A DNA stretch of 64,000 nucleotides from Synechococcus sp. MVIR-18-1 (lineage in GTDB: Bacteria > Cyanobacteriota > Cyanobacteriia > PCC-6307 > Cyanobiaceae). This document shows positions 8,449 through 17,796 of the stretch, piece after piece (positions within the stretch are counted from its first letter, which is position 1; each line of letters starts with the position of its first letter). A model generated the notes under the pieces. It made no database searches and was not told the DNA's origin. It saw only the letters and a list, made by a program, of their open reading frames with translations. The position numbers were made by a program, and so were the translations under genes. Where the stretch lies: contig NZ_CP047942.1 of assembly GCF_014279835.1 (NCBI RefSeq), forward strand, positions 248,001 through 312,000, in the 5' to 3' direction.

Positions 8449-9684
8449 GTGGAGCGTCCAGGCCTTCCTTCTCAGCTTTTGCCGGCGCTTCAGGCCATCG
8501 CATCTGCAGCTGGAGTGTCCCGCTTAGCCCTTGTGGGTGGTGCTGTCCGTGATGCCTTGCTGCATGATCAGCACTGCGATCCATGGAGAGACCTGCCGGA
8601 TCTGGATTTGGTCCTGGAGGGCTCGGCCTCCGAGTTGGCGGCAGCACTGGAGCGGCACTACGGACACCAGCTGGTCAAGGACGTTCGCATCCACGATGCC
8701 TATGGCACCGCTGAGCTGTCGTTCGATGGCGTGTTGCTCGATCTCGCTGGGGCGCGGCGAGAGCATTACCCAGCTCCGGGCGAAAACCCTGTGGTGGAAA
8801 GCGGCTCCTTGGAACGAGATCTCGAGCGCCGGGATTTCACGGTGAACGCGATGGCCTTGGAGCTGTCGCTCTCTGGTGATGGTGAGCCATGGCTCTTGGA
8901 TCCGCACGGCGGCCAGGCCCATCTGGCGCGCCGTGAACTTGCCTTCTTGCACGCCTGCAGCGTGGCCGATGACCCCACAAGGGTGGTTCGGGCCTGCCGT
9001 TATGCCGCGCGCTTGGCTTTCGTTTTGGCACCAGAAGCGCAGCAGCAGATCACCCAAACGCTTGAGGCCTGGCCTTGGTCATGGACCCACGGCGATGCGC
9101 CGGGTGACGCTCCCCCTGCTCTCGCCACGCGGCTGCGCATGGAATTAGAGCTGCTTTTTGCACGAGAGCCATGGCCTGAGGCTCTGATCGCTCTGCAGTC
9201 CTGGGGAGCTTTGAGTCTGCTGGACCCTGCCCTGCAGGCTGATCCCCGCCTGATTCGGCGTTTGCTCCAGGCCCAGCGGCTGCAGCTGCCGTTGTTGCCT
9301 GCGCTTGTGGCTGGAGCGGCTGACCCGCTGGAACTTGCGGCTCGGCTGCAGCTGCCGCAGCAACAGCAGCGCTGGTTGCAGCAGATGCAGGCGCTCAGCG
9401 CTTGGCTGCCAGCCAATGCGTGCGAGGACGCCTCGGCTGGCTGGACGGCGGAGGAATGGTGTGATGCCTTGGAGCAGCAGGCCTGGGGTGCGGAAGCGGT
9501 GGCGTTGCTGGTGAGTCAGAACCCGGCGCAGAAAAGACCGTTGTTGCGCTGGTGGGGGCGCTGGCGCCATTGCACCTCCCCCCTCACCGCTAAGGATCTG
9601 TTGGCCCAGGGTTGGCAGCAGGGCCCAGCGCTTGGAGCGGAATTGCAGCGCTTGCGCAGGCAGGGTTTGCGCGCGATGCGCTGA
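8449..9684 (+). CDS. cca: CCA tRNA nucleotidyltransferase / poly(A) polymerase family
   Basis: A 411-residue class II nucleotidyltransferase that adds or repairs the 3' CCA of tRNAs. The head domain shows LALVGGAVRDALL (flexible loop/GG motif), DLPDLDLVL with the catalytic acidic pair, RRDFTVNAMAL, and DDPTRVVRACRYAARL of the neck region. GTG at 8449 lies 4 bases after the helicase stop and fits the start of homology better than in-frame codons inside the helicase gene. The tRNA gene in this window has no encoded CCA, so this activity is needed. Its 3' end overlaps the convergent selD-fusion gene by 95 bases. A related poly(A) polymerase activity cannot be excluded. Confidence 0.9.
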   Translation: MERPGLPSQLLPALQAIASAAGVSRLALVGGAVRDALLHDQHCDPWRDLPDLDLVLEGSASELAAALERHYGHQLVKDVRIHDAYGTAELSFDGVLLDLAGARREHYPAPGENPVVESGSLERDLERRDFTVNAMALELSLSGDGEPWLLDPHGGQAHLARRELAFLHACSVADDPTRVVRACRYAARLAFVLAPEAQQQITQTLEAWPWSWTHGDAPGDAPPALATRLRMELELLFAREPWPEALIALQSWGALSLLDPALQADPRLIRRLLQAQRLQLPLLPALVAGAADPLELAARLQLPQQQQRWLQQMQALSAWLPANACEDASAGWTAEEWCDALEQQAWGAEAVALLVSQNPAQKRPLLRWWGRWRHCTSPLTAKDLLAQGWQQGPALGAELQRLRRQGLRAMR

Positions 9685-11785
9685 CCACACCAATGCGATG
9701 CCACGCCCTGTCGTGGCCTTGCAGCAACGCATCCGCCATCGCTTCGGAACAGCTCAGCAGCAGCGGTCCGCAGGTTTGGGGATCCACAAGCAGTTCCAGC
9801 AATGCTTGGTGATCCTCGGGATCAACGCCGCGACCTGCGCCAGCAAGGCTCACCTTCGCGGGTTGGTCTTGGCTGGGATCGAGCAACGACCAGGCCCTGC
9901 GGTTGGCTGGCGCCAAGCTGCTCGCGTACTTCTTTTTCAAGAGCTTTAAGGCTCCAGGTAAGGCGGGAATCGCCGAGCCATCGAGCACCACGTGCAGGCT
10001 TTGGCTGCTGGCCTGGAGCATTTCACCGAGATGGCCAAGCAGGCCAAACCCAGTCACATCGGTGCAGCTGGGTTGCGCCTTGGCCTTGGTCTTGGCTTCA
10101 AGGTTGATTAGCTCCTGCAGCTGCTCAACGATGGGGTGTTGGCTCGTCCCCATCTGCGCCAAGGCATGGTCGAGATCCTCAGGTTGGGCGGCACCGGCCA
10201 TGGCCGCGGCAAACAGCACGCCTGTACCGAGTGGCCGGGAGAGCAGGAGCTGATCTCCCGGCTGCAAACCTCCTTTGTTCCAGGGGTGAGCGGGGCGTTT
10301 GCCATTCACAGTCAGGCTCACTTGTAGCCCGAGCGACAGAGGGGTGGGAGCCTCTGCTCGAGCCTCCAAGGTGTGTCCGCCAATCAGCCTGGCCCCTTGT
10401 GGCTCGAAGGCAGAACGCAGTCCCGACAGGGTTTGGCTCAGCAACTCCTGCTGCAGTGCGGAGGCTGTTTTGGGCAAGGTGATCACGGCCATGGCTGAAT
10501 CCACGCTGGTGCCACAGGCCCAGAGGTCAGAGCTGGCGTGCAAGGCGGTGAGCCGGCCATTGAGCCATGGATCACTGATCAAGGCAGGAAAGCCGTCCAC
10601 GCTTTGCAGCCAGTCGTTGCCAAGGCTGGCGGCGTCTTCCGGTGAGCTTCCGAGCGCTTTCAGGCCAGCCGCTTCAAGGGCTGCTTCCAGTGGGGCGGCA
10701 GGGAGCTTGGCCGCGCAGCCGCGGCAGTCCATGGGTCCTGAGCTCATGGCTGGAGCCTGATCAAACCTTGCGATGAACTGGCGGTCGATGCGTTGTTTCC
10801 AGCGCCAAATCCAGGGGTGGGGACCGATCTGCATTCCTCCCCACAGCGCCCAAGCGTGGGGGTAGCCCTCTGGATGCACCCCACCAAGCAGTTGCAAGAC
10901 CCGGCGTTGAGGACGCCAGTGGCGTAACGGATCACCTTGGCTCCAAGCCCGGAGATTGTGCGCCAAGGTGGTGGCAGCGCGAACGGCCCACACGCCAGAC
11001 GGGGGACGGGGTTTGTCGGCTACGACCGCGCAGTCGCCGGCCGCAAAAATCGCTGGATGCCCCAGCACCTGAAGGCTGGAATGGGTCCGCACCCGCCCGC
11101 TCTCTGGGCAACAGGGCAGGCCGCTGGAGTGGAGCCACTCAGGGGCTTGGCTGCCCGTACAGCGCAGCCCTGGCCCGGATGGGTTGAGGGCAGTATTTGG
11201 TAGCGCTTCAATCGTCACCTGGTTGAGACTGGAGAGCAGCTGGCTCGGAGCCGTTTCAGGCCGATGTAGGAGTTGCAGCCTGCGTTTAGGCCAGCGCTGC
11301 CGCAAGGCCAAGGCCACCTCCATAGCCGCGAGGCCGCTTCCTAGTAGTTGAAAGGGAGTGGAGCTCGGGTCATGGCCGTTGTTCAACGTGTCCAATGCTG
11401 GTTCCAGGGGCTTGATCGCCAGTAGAGGACCTGGCCGTGTGTCTGCGCCCACGTTGATGCTCAGTTGGCTGAAGCTCAAGGCGGGCCGGTTCCGCAATTG
11501 CAGCTGCTCTTGCCTCACATCCACACCGGTGATCTCGGCGATCACCAGCGCAACGCCGGCTCGATCGCACAGGCGGCGGAGGTCAATGGCGACGTCAGAG
11601 CGTTTGTAGTGGCCGGCGATCAGGCCGGGAATCATCCCGGAATAGAGCATTGAGCTTTGCCGGTTCACCAAGGTGATCAATCCAGCCGGTCGCCGTTGCG
11701 GATGCATGCACCAATCGAGAAGCACCAGGGCGTGGCTGTGCCCACCTCCCGCCAGTACGAGATGGTGAAAGCTCGTCAGAGGCAT
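9590..11785 (-). CDS. selD: Bifunctional FAD/NAD(P)-dependent oxidoreductase - selenide, water dikinase fusion
   Basis: A 731-residue two-domain protein. Residues 1 to about 345 form a type II NADH dehydrogenase-like flavoprotein: N-terminal FAD motif (LVLAGGGHSH), a second dinucleotide motif near 150 (LLGSGLAAMEVAL), and IFAAGDCA near 247. From about 350 to the end it is SelD, which makes selenophosphate from selenide and ATP. The catalytic region reads DCRGCAAK (Cys 354 and 357), so Cys replaces selenocysteine; DVTGFGLLGHLGEM and LVDPQTCGPLL follow. ATG at 11785 overlaps the upstream galE end by 10 bases. Fusions of this type are known in cyanobacteria; the selenium-using step served here is not visible. 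Confidence 0.9.
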   Translation of the reverse strand: MPLTSFHHLVLAGGGHSHALVLLDWCMHPQRRPAGLITLVNRQSSMLYSGMIPGLIAGHYKRSDVAIDLRRLCDRAGVALVIAEITGVDVRQEQLQLRNRPALSFSQLSINVGADTRPGPLLAIKPLEPALDTLNNGHDPSSTPFQLLGSGLAAMEVALALRQRWPKRRLQLLHRPETAPSQLLSSLNQVTIEALPNTALNPSGPGLRCTGSQAPEWLHSSGLPCCPESGRVRTHSSLQVLGHPAIFAAGDCAVVADKPRPPSGVWAVRAATTLAHNLRAWSQGDPLRHWRPQRRVLQLLGGVHPEGYPHAWALWGGMQIGPHPWIWRWKQRIDRQFIARFDQAPAMSSGPMDCRGCAAKLPAAPLEAALEAAGLKALGSSPEDAASLGNDWLQSVDGFPALISDPWLNGRLTALHASSDLWACGTSVDSAMAVITLPKTASALQQELLSQTLSGLRSAFEPQGARLIGGHTLEARAEAPTPLSLGLQVSLTVNGKRPAHPWNKGGLQPGDQLLLSRPLGTGVLFAAAMAGAAQPEDLDHALAQMGTSQHPIVEQLQELINLEAKTKAKAQPSCTDVTGFGLLGHLGEMLQASSQSLHVVLDGSAIPALPGALKLLKKKYASSLAPANRRAWSLLDPSQDQPAKVSLAGAGRGVDPEDHQALLELLVDPQTCGPLLLSCSEAMADALLQGHDRAWHRIGVVSASRANPACASAAIPLQALGPAANPGPTDP

Positions 11786-12891
11786 GCCTCTCCATAGCCG
11801 TTGGGATTGGCCTGTTGCCAAGCCCAGCCATCACGGCAGATGTCCGTGAGCGAGCGTTGCGTCTGCCAATCGAGCTGTTGGGCTGCCAGGTTTGGGTTGG
11901 CCACGGTGATCGCCGCATCGCCAGGTCGCCTGGGAGCAATGCGATAGGGAATCGCCCGTTGGCTCGCCGCTTCCATGGCCTTCACCACATCCAGCACGCT
12001 CGCTCCTTGCCCGCTGCCCAGGTTGAGAGTGAGCAATTGGGGGTCAGAGCTGAGCAGGGAATGGAGCGCTTCTCGATGCCCTTCGGCGAGGTCCATCACG
12101 TGGATGTAGTCGCGCACTCCGGTTCCATCTGGCGTCGGCCAGTCATCACCAAACACGGTGAGTTCGGGCCTGCGGCCAACGGCCACCTGCGTGATGAACG
12201 GGAACAGATTGTTGGGGATGCCATTGGGGTCTTCCCCAATCCGGCCGCTGGGGTGGGCGCCGACGGGATTGAAGTAGCGCAACCGAGCAATGCGCCAGTC
12301 ACCCTCGTTGGCTTGGATCTGTTCAGCTTTGCCGCTGCAGCCCGCTACATCGGCAAAAAGGGCCTCTGCGGCTTGTTTGCTGGCGCCATAGGGATTGATC
12401 GGCTGGATCGGAGCTGTTTCCGGAATCGGCACTTGATCCGGGTAGCCGTAAAGGGTGGCGCTACTGCTGAAAACCACCGTGCGGCAGTGGTGCTTGTCCA
12501 TTGCGCTGAGCAGGCGCTGCGTTCCAACAACGTTCACATCCCAGTAGCGCAGGGGCTGTTGCACCGATTCACCCACAGCCTTGAGTCCCGCGAAATGAAT
12601 CACCGCGTCAATCGGTTGGCCGAATGCCTTGGCGCTTGCAAAGAGTGCATCCAGGCATGGGGCGTCCCTGATATCTCCCTCGACCAGGGTGAATACCTCA
12701 GGTGCCGATACCAGTGTTGGCTCAGCGCGCTGCAAGCGAGTGCCTGCCAGTTCGGCGACCCGTTCCAGGGCGATCGCTGAGCTGTTGCTGAAATCATCAA
12801 GCACCAGCAGTTGATGACCCGCTTCCAGCAGCACGAGGCAGGTATGGCTGCCAATGAAGCCGGCTCCGCCCGTAATCAGCAGCTGGGCCAT
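11776..12891 (-). CDS. galE: UDP-glucose 4-epimerase
   Basis: A 371-residue short-chain dehydrogenase-type epimerase interconverting UDP-glucose and UDP-galactose. The NAD-binding motif GGAGFIGSH is at residues 7-15, the catalytic Ser/Thr region is FSSSATLYG, and YGASK carries the Tyr-x3-Lys pair. [15 protein letters not shown] and LNLGSGQG complete the GalE pattern. ATG at 12891 starts the homology (MAQLLITGG); the eight upstream codons look non-coding. It is followed by the selD fusion with a 10-base overlap and faces hisS across about 90 bases. It probably feeds galactose into the surface glycans and galactolipids. Confidence 0.9.
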   Translation of the reverse strand: MAQLLITGGAGFIGSHTCLVLLEAGHQLLVLDDFSNSSAIALERVAELAGTRLQRAEPTLVSAPEVFTLVEGDIRDAPCLDALFASAKAFGQPIDAVIHFAGLKAVGESVQQPLRYWDVNVVGTQRLLSAMDKHHCRTVVFSSSATLYGYPDQVPIPETAPIQPINPYGASKQAAEALFADVAGCSGKAEQIQANEGDWRIARLRYFNPVGAHPSGRIGEDPNGIPNNLFPFITQVAVGRRPELTVFGDDWPTPDGTGVRDYIHVMDLAEGHREALHSLLSSDPQLLTLNLGSGQGASVLDVVKAMEAASQRAIPYRIAPRRPGDAAITVANPNLAAQQLDWQTQRSLTDICRDGWAWQQANPNGYGEACL

Positions 12892-12981
12892 CGATCGATC
12901 CCTATCCCCAAGCATTCTGAGGGAGATAGGGCCGATTCAGGTTGTGAAACGGCAGACTGTCCTTGGAATGGTGATGGCGCT

Positions 12982-14268
12982 TTGAGTCAGCTGCAGACGT
13001 TGCGCGGCATGGTGGATCTGCTGCCGGAGCAGACAAGACGTTGGCAGGCTGTGGAGTCGCTGGCGCGCGAACACTTTCGTTGCGCAGGCTTAGACGAAAT
13101 TCGTACGCCGTTGCTCGAATTCACGGACCTGTTTGCGCGGGGCATCGGTGAGGCCACGGATGTGGTGGGCAAGGAGATGTACACCTTTTTGGATCGGGGC
13201 GACCGCTCTTGCACCCTGCGACCAGAAGGCACCGCCTCTGTGGTGAGAGCAGCCCTCCAGCATGGTTTGCTCACCCAAGGAACCCAGCGCCTGTGGTACG
13301 GCGGCCCGATGTTCCGTTATGAACGTCCTCAGGCCGGCCGTCAGCGCCAGTTTCACCAGATCGGCGTGGAATTCCTCGGGGCCAGCAGCCCGCGTAGTGA
13401 TGCTGAAGTGATTGCTCTGGCCTGGGACCTGCTCTCTGCTTTAGGGATTCAAGGCCTCAAGCTAGAGATCAACAGCCTCGGTACCCCTGAGGATCGTCAG
13501 CGCTTTCGCACTGAGCTGGTGGGCTGGCTTGAGCAGCGCTTTGAACAGTTAGATCCAGACTCCCAGGAGCGCCTCAGCACCAACCCCCTGCGCATTCTTG
13601 ACAGCAAAGATAAGGGCACCAAGCTGCTATTGAACGAGGCTCCCACGTTGTTAGGAGCCCTCAGCGAGGAGAGCATCCATCGCTTTGATGAGGTGCGCGC
13701 CCTGCTGACCGCGCTGCAGATTCCCTATCAACTCAATCCCCGCTTGGTGCGCGGTCTCGATTACTACGGCCATACCGCCTTTGAAATCACCAGCGATCAA
13801 CTCGGTGCCCAGGCCACGGTCTGTGGCGGTGGTCGTTATGACGGCCTGATTCAGCAGTTGGGTGGCCCCGCCACACCCGCGATCGGCTGGGCCTTAGGGA
13901 TGGAGCGGCTGCTGCTGGTGATCGCCGCTGCTGCGCAATCCGATCCAGGTGGACTTGCCGCTCGGCTCACAGCAACCTCAGCGCCGCTGGTGTATCTCAT
14001 CAATCGCGGCGAGCAGGCGGAGCCTCAAGCTTTGACCTTGGCCCGGAAATTACGGGCGGCAGGCCTCGTTGTTGAGCTGGATGGCTCGAGCGCGGCGTTC
14101 GGTAAGCAGTTCAAGCGTGCTGATCGCTCAGGGGCGCCATGGGCTGTGGTGCTTGGCGATGAAGAGGCGCTGGCAGGCCAGTTGCGGCTGAAGTCCTTGC
14201 GGGGTGAGGGTGAGGAACAGCAACTCAGCTGGGAGGACGCCCTGTCTTACCTGACAAAACAGCGATAA
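12982..14268 (+). CDS. hisS: Histidyl-tRNA synthetase
   Basis: A 428-residue class II aminoacyl-tRNA synthetase. Motif 1 lies near residues 40-65, motif 2 is [16 protein letters not shown], the histidine-specific motif is [14 protein letters not shown], and motif 3 is [11 protein letters not shown]. The C-terminal anticodon-binding domain (about 335-428) follows. TTG at 12982 gives the usual N-terminus ([15 protein letters not shown]); the longer frame upstream would run over the galE promoter region and galE itself. The gene is followed by ugd after 6 bases and may be co-transcribed with it. Confidence 0.92.
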   Translation: MSQLQTLRGMVDLLPEQTRRWQAVESLAREHFRCAGLDEIRTPLLEFTDLFARGIGEATDVVGKEMYTFLDRGDRSCTLRPEGTASVVRAALQHGLLTQGTQRLWYGGPMFRYERPQAGRQRQFHQIGVEFLGASSPRSDAEVIALAWDLLSALGIQGLKLEINSLGTPEDRQRFRTELVGWLEQRFEQLDPDSQERLSTNPLRILDSKDKGTKLLLNEAPTLLGALSEESIHRFDEVRALLTALQIPYQLNPRLVRGLDYYGHTAFEITSDQLGAQATVCGGGRYDGLIQQLGGPATPAIGWALGMERLLLVIAAAAQSDPGGLAARLTATSAPLVYLINRGEQAEPQALTLARKLRAAGLVVELDGSSAAFGKQFKRADRSGAPWAVVLGDEEALAGQLRLKSLRGEGEEQQLSWEDALSYLTKQR

Positions 14269-14274
14269 CCTGCC

Positions 14275-15744
14275 GTGACCAAAGACGGCACCATAGTTCC
14301 TCCGATGAGCAGCAATCCCTCCATTCGATCGATTTGCTGTATCGGCGCTGGCTATGTGGGTGGTCCCACCATGGCCGTAATCGCCGATCGCTGTCCGGAG
14401 GTGAAGGTCACGGTTGTGGACATCAATCAGGATCGGATTGCTGCCTGGAACAACAACGATCTCTCCAAGTTGCCTGTGTATGAACCAGGTCTGGATGCGG
14501 TGGTTGAGCGGGCGCGAGGGCGCAATTTATTTTTCTCCACGGCGGTGGAGGAAATGATTGCGGCTGCAGACATGGTGTTCATCTCCGTGAACACACCCAC
14601 CAAGACAAGGGGCCTGGGTGCCGGCCAGGCCAGTGATCTTCGCTGGGTGGAAGCCTGCGCGCGCACGGTGGCGAAGGCTGCTACTGGCCACACGATTGTG
14701 GTGGAGAAAAGTACCCTTCCGGTTCGAACGGCGGAAGCCGTCAAGGCGATTTTGGGCTCTGTTGATGCATCAGCGGATCTGAAAACCTTTTCGGTGCTCT
14801 CCAATCCTGAATTTTTGGCAGAGGGGACGGCGATTCGCGATCTGGCCAGCCCTGATCGCGTCTTGATCGGTGGGGACAATGCCGAATCGATCGATGCTTT
14901 GGCAGAGATCTACAAACAGTGGGTGCCTGAAGAGAAGATTCTGCGCACCAATTTGTGGAGCAGCGAGCTGTCCAAGCTCACCGCTAATGCCTTTCTTGCG
15001 CAGAGAATTAGCTCGATCAACTCTGTTGCAGCCTTGTGTGAGGCCACCGGTGCGGATGTGCGCGAGGTGGCGAAGGCGATCGGCACCGATAGCCGCATTG
15101 GACCCAAATTTCTGAGTGCAGGCCCTGGTTTTGGGGGCAGCTGTTTCCAGAAAGACATCCTCAATTTGGTCTACCTCTGTCGCCATTTCGGGTTGCCGGA
15201 TGTGGCCGACTATTGGGAGAGCGTGGTTCTGCTCAATACTTGGCAACAGCACCGCATCGCCCGCTTGGTGGTGCAGAAATTGTTTGGCACGGTTACTGGC
15301 AAGCGTTTGGCTGTTTTGGGCTTTGCCTTCAAGGCAGACACCAACGACACGCGCGAGGCCCCAGCAATTCGAATTTGCAGCGATCTTCTGGAAGAGGGGG
15401 CCCAGCTGGCCATTCATGACCCGAAGGTGGATCCGGAACAGATCAGCCGCGATTTAAAGCTGATTGCAAGCAGCGAACCGCAGGCGGATGCTGGGCCAAC
15501 GCGTGGGGCCTTAAGTGGGGAGGCCACCTGGTGGCCCAGCACTGATGTGGCCTCAGCGCTGCAGGGTGCTGATGCCGTGCTGATCCTCACGGAGTGGCAG
15601 CAATACCGGGAGCTGGATTGGGTGGAATTGGCGCCTTTGATGCGCAAACCAGCGTGGGTGTTTGATGCTCGCGGGGTTGTTGACCCGAAACAAGTTGAAT
15701 CTGCAGGCCTAAATGTTTGGCGTGTTGGCGAGGGTGAGGCGTGA
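14275..15744 (+). CDS. ugd: UDP-glucose 6-dehydrogenase
   Basis: A 489-residue UDP-glucose/GDP-mannose dehydrogenase making UDP-glucuronate with two NAD+. The Rossmann motif is CIGAGYVGGPT (about residues 22-32), the substrate-binding part contains NPEFLAEG, and the catalytic cysteine is in GFGGSCFQKD (about 290). The size and the sequence GFAFKADTNDTREAPA resemble the longer, animal-like UGDH subgroup. GTG at 14275 and ATG at 14305 are both possible starts. The next gene overlaps by 4 bases (GTGA) and encodes a UDP-glucuronate-type epimerase, so the pair should convert UDP-glucose to UDP-galacturonate for extracellular polysaccharide. Confidence 0.9.
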   Translation: MTKDGTIVPPMSSNPSIRSICCIGAGYVGGPTMAVIADRCPEVKVTVVDINQDRIAAWNNNDLSKLPVYEPGLDAVVERARGRNLFFSTAVEEMIAAADMVFISVNTPTKTRGLGAGQASDLRWVEACARTVAKAATGHTIVVEKSTLPVRTAEAVKAILGSVDASADLKTFSVLSNPEFLAEGTAIRDLASPDRVLIGGDNAESIDALAEIYKQWVPEEKILRTNLWSSELSKLTANAFLAQRISSINSVAALCEATGADVREVAKAIGTDSRIGPKFLSAGPGFGGSCFQKDILNLVYLCRHFGLPDVADYWESVVLLNTWQQHRIARLVVQKLFGTVTGKRLAVLGFAFKADTNDTREAPAIRICSDLLEEGAQLAIHDPKVDPEQISRDLKLIASSEPQADAGPTRGALSGEATWWPSTDVASALQGADAVLILTEWQQYRELDWVELAPLMRKPAWVFDARGVVDPKQVESAGLNVWRVGEGEA

Positions 15745-16793
15745 GCCCGTTGTCGTCTCAGTTATCAACACGACCGATTCTGGTCACAGGTGCGGCTGGC
15801 TTCATCGGAGCCGCGTTGTGCGAGCGACTGCTCCAACGCGGTGACTGTGTAATCGGCATTGACAATCTCAATGATTACTACGACCCAGCCTTGAAGCAGG
15901 CACGCCTTGCTCGCATCGAGGCGCTGGCCGCGCCAACCGCTGGAGCTTGGCGTTTCCAACGCCTGGCCTTAGAAGACGGCGAGGCCTTGCTCAAGCTGTT
16001 CGCGGATGAGAAACCGCGTGTGGTGGTGAATCTTGCCGCCCAGGCGGGTGTTCGCTACTCGCTGGAAAATCCAGCTGCCTACATCCAGAGCAATTTGGTG
16101 GGTTTTGGCCACATCCTTGAAGGTTGTCGTCATCACGGCGTTGAGAATTTGGTCTACGCCTCGAGCAGCTCGGTGTATGGCGGCAACCGCAACTTGCCGT
16201 TCCACGAACAGCAAGCGGTGAATCACCCCGTGAGTCTCTATGCGGCCAGCAAGAAAGCCAATGAATTAATGGCGCACACCTACAGCCATCTGTATGGGTT
16301 GCCAGCAACTGGCCTGCGCTTTTTTACGGTCTACGGCCCATGGGGTCGACCGGATATGGCTCCAATGTTGTTTGCGAAAGCGATCTTGGCGGGTGAAGCG
16401 ATCAAGGTGTTCAATCACGGCAAAATGCAGCGTGATTTCACCTACATCGACGACATCGTGGAGGGTGTGTTGCGCTGCTGTGACAAGCCAGCCGCGCAGA
16501 ATCTCGACTTTGATCCGATGCAGCCTGACCCGGCGACGGCCGCGGCACCCCACCGCGTGTTCAATATCGGCAACAGTCAGCCCACCGAACTGCTGCGTTT
16601 TATTGAGGTGATGGAGCAGGCGTTGGGCAGGGAAGCAATCAAGGATTTTCAGCCGATGCAACCTGGTGATGTGGTGGCGACTGCCGCCAACACGCAGGCC
16701 TTAGAAGCTTGGGTGGGCTTTAAGCCTTCCACTCCGATTGAACAGGGCATCCAACAGTTTGCTGATTGGTATCGGGAGTTTTATCAACCGTAG
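15741..16793 (+). CDS. NAD-dependent epimerase, probable UDP-glucuronate 4-epimerase
   Basis: A 350-residue extended short-chain dehydrogenase. The N-terminal NAD motif is TGAAGFIGAAL, the catalytic Ser stretch is YASSSSVYGG and the Tyr/Lys pair is in YAASKKANE. The phrase NLNDYYDPALKQARL near residue 45 and RFFTVYGPWGRPDMA are characteristic of UDP-glucuronate 4-epimerases (LpsL/Cap1J/GAE group). GTG at 15741 is preceded by GAGG and overlaps the ugd stop, so translation is coupled to the enzyme that makes its substrate. The product would be UDP-galacturonate for lipopolysaccharide or capsule. A different C4 epimerase specificity cannot be excluded. Confidence 0.85.
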   Translation: MSPLSSQLSTRPILVTGAAGFIGAALCERLLQRGDCVIGIDNLNDYYDPALKQARLARIEALAAPTAGAWRFQRLALEDGEALLKLFADEKPRVVVNLAAQAGVRYSLENPAAYIQSNLVGFGHILEGCRHHGVENLVYASSSSVYGGNRNLPFHEQQAVNHPVSLYAASKKANELMAHTYSHLYGLPATGLRFFTVYGPWGRPDMAPMLFAKAILAGEAIKVFNHGKMQRDFTYIDDIVEGVLRCCDKPAAQNLDFDPMQPDPATAAAPHRVFNIGNSQPTELLRFIEVMEQALGREAIKDFQPMQPGDVVATAANTQALEAWVGFKPSTPIEQGIQQFADWYREFYQP

Positions 16794-17236
16794 AAGCGTT
16801 TCCCGTCCACCCGCTTCTGTTGGTGCCTGCGGGCTTGCTTGCGGGTGTATTCACTCACGGTTGGATTGGCCACGCTGGGATCAACATGAGCCACCTGATC
16901 CCAGAGATGCTGGGGCGCCCAGCGCACTCTGTATTGATCAGGGGAATGTTTGATGATGTGGCACCAATGGTTGCTGCCGCATTGTTCGCAGAACAACTCC
17001 TCAAGCCACTCGTTGCTTAAGACAAACACGGGATAGGCATTAATCACCAGTCGAGCGGTTTTGGCAGCCATGCCCCGTTGCTGCAGGGCTTCTGCGCTCA
17101 ATAAATGCAAAAAATATTTTTTACCGTTCCCGCGCAGGACTTGGTCTTGGTGCACCGGGCACACCAGCTGCCGGCCTTTGGGACGTCTGTTGCGAGATCT
17201 CTGCGTTGTCTGATGCTGATTGACGGAAGAGGTCAA
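16784..17236 (-). CDS. Conserved cyanobacterial hypothetical protein with Cys/His motifs
   Basis: About 150 residues, or about 125 if GTG at 17164 is the real start. I do not recognise a characterised family. A CPVH near the N-terminus and a FCEQCGSNHWCH segment in the middle (Cys-x2-Cys with nearby His and Cys) look like a small metal- or zinc-binding site; the region between has KKYFLHLLSAEAL and ARLVINAYPVFVLSNEWLEEL. The C-terminus is basic. The 3' end overlaps the epimerase gene by 10 bases in convergent orientation. A Fur-box-like palindrome covers the upstream TTG, which would make iron-linked regulation possible if translation starts further in. Function unknown. Confidence 0.65.
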   Translation of the reverse strand: MTSSVNQHQTTQRSRNRRPKGRQLVCPVHQDQVLRGNGKKYFLHLLSAEALQQRGMAAKTARLVINAYPVFVLSNEWLEELFCEQCGSNHWCHIIKHSPDQYRVRWAPQHLWDQVAHVDPSVANPTVSEYTRKQARRHQQKRVDGKRFYG

Positions 17237-17250
17237 TGAGAATCATTTGA
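17231..17250. promoter_or_regulatory. Fur-box-like palindrome
   Basis: The core AATGAGAATCATT at 17235-17247 differs by one base from the central 13 bases of the classical Fur-box consensus, and flanking bases extend the dyad (TCAATGA...TCATTTGA). It lies at the 5' end of the hypothetical gene ending at 16784 and would sit in its promoter if that gene starts downstream of the TTG at 17236. No clear -10/-35 pair was found beside it. Confidence 0.35.
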
Positions 17251-17386
17251 ATCTGTCTTTAAAGCTATGCCCGCTTCCGTCGTTTGATCAGCCCAAAAGA
17301 ACATTTATTCGCTTGAGAGGGCGCTTTGTGCACGATTGGAATCACCCGGCAAGCGTCTCCACTGGTTAATTCTTTTATTTGGGCAT

Positions 17387-17421
17387 GAAAAATCCCGTTT
17401 ATAGCAAAGCAATAAACGGGA
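17387..17421 (-). terminator. Rho-independent terminator of psbEFLJ
   Basis: A perfect 10-base-pair stem (TCCCGTTTAT at 17393-17402 pairing with ATAAACGGGA at 17412-17421) with a 9-base loop. Read on the minus strand it is followed by a run of T (the AAAAA at about 17388-17392 of the plus strand). It lies about 25 bases past the psbJ stop, so it should end the psbE-psbF-psbL-psbJ transcript. Confidence 0.8.
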
Positions 17422-17446
17422 ATACGCTTAAAAATTTGGATCGTGG

Positions 17447-17647
17447 TTAGGCAGAACCTACACCCACATAGGAGCCGTAGAAAAATAGGCCCACAACAAA
17501 GATCACTGCCATGCCGCCTGCTGTGGCAACAAGCCAAAGAGGAAGAGTGCCTTCAGTCCAGCGAGACTTCCAGGCAACTGCAGGCCGGCCGTCGGGAAGA
17601 CGATCCGGAATGCGACCGTCTGGCAGATTGGATTTCTTACCGCTCAT
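17447..17647 (-). CDS. psbJ: Photosystem II protein J
   Basis: A 66-residue single-helix thylakoid protein. The C-terminal half ([20 protein letters not shown]) is the membrane span and the end GSYVGVGSA is typical of PsbJ. A polar N-terminal extension of about 30 residues (with [16 protein letters not shown]) is common in marine picocyanobacteria. PsbJ sits near cytochrome b559 in photosystem II and influences plastoquinone exchange and assembly. Last gene of the psbEFLJ operon, 11 bases after psbL, followed by a strong terminator. Confidence 0.95.
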   Translation of the reverse strand: MSGKKSNLPDGRIPDRLPDGRPAVAWKSRWTEGTLPLWLVATAGGMAVIFVVGLFFYGSYVGVGSA

Positions 17648-17658
17648 GATTCAGGCCT

Positions 17659-17778
17659 TCAGTTGAAGAAGTAGCTGGAGAAAAGGATTCCAGTCGTAAA
17701 AACAATCAACAGTCCTAAATAAAGACTGGTACGGTTCAGCTCAACCGGAAGATTGTTGGGGTTTTGATTGCGCTCCAT
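17659..17778 (-). CDS. psbL: Photosystem II protein L
   Basis: A 39-residue single-span protein reading [20 protein letters not shown] followed by a hydrophobic helix and the end SSYFFN, which is diagnostic of PsbL. It lies at the photosystem II dimer interface near the QA site and is needed for stable quinone function. It starts with ATG at 17778, 18 bases after psbF, and precedes psbJ. Too short for most gene finders but unmistakable by sequence and position. Confidence 0.95.
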   Translation of the reverse strand: MERNQNPNNLPVELNRTSLYLGLLIVFTTGILFSSYFFN

Positions 17779-17796
17779 GGAGATTTCGTTGGGTAA

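Noticed and set aside
11815-12780. Plus-strand open frame of 321 codons
   Set aside because: Entirely antisense to galE, which has complete epimerase motifs; long antisense frames are expected in GC-rich codon use.
17265-17537. Minus-strand open frame of 90 codons
   Set aside because: Overlaps psbJ in another frame and runs through its strong terminator hairpin.
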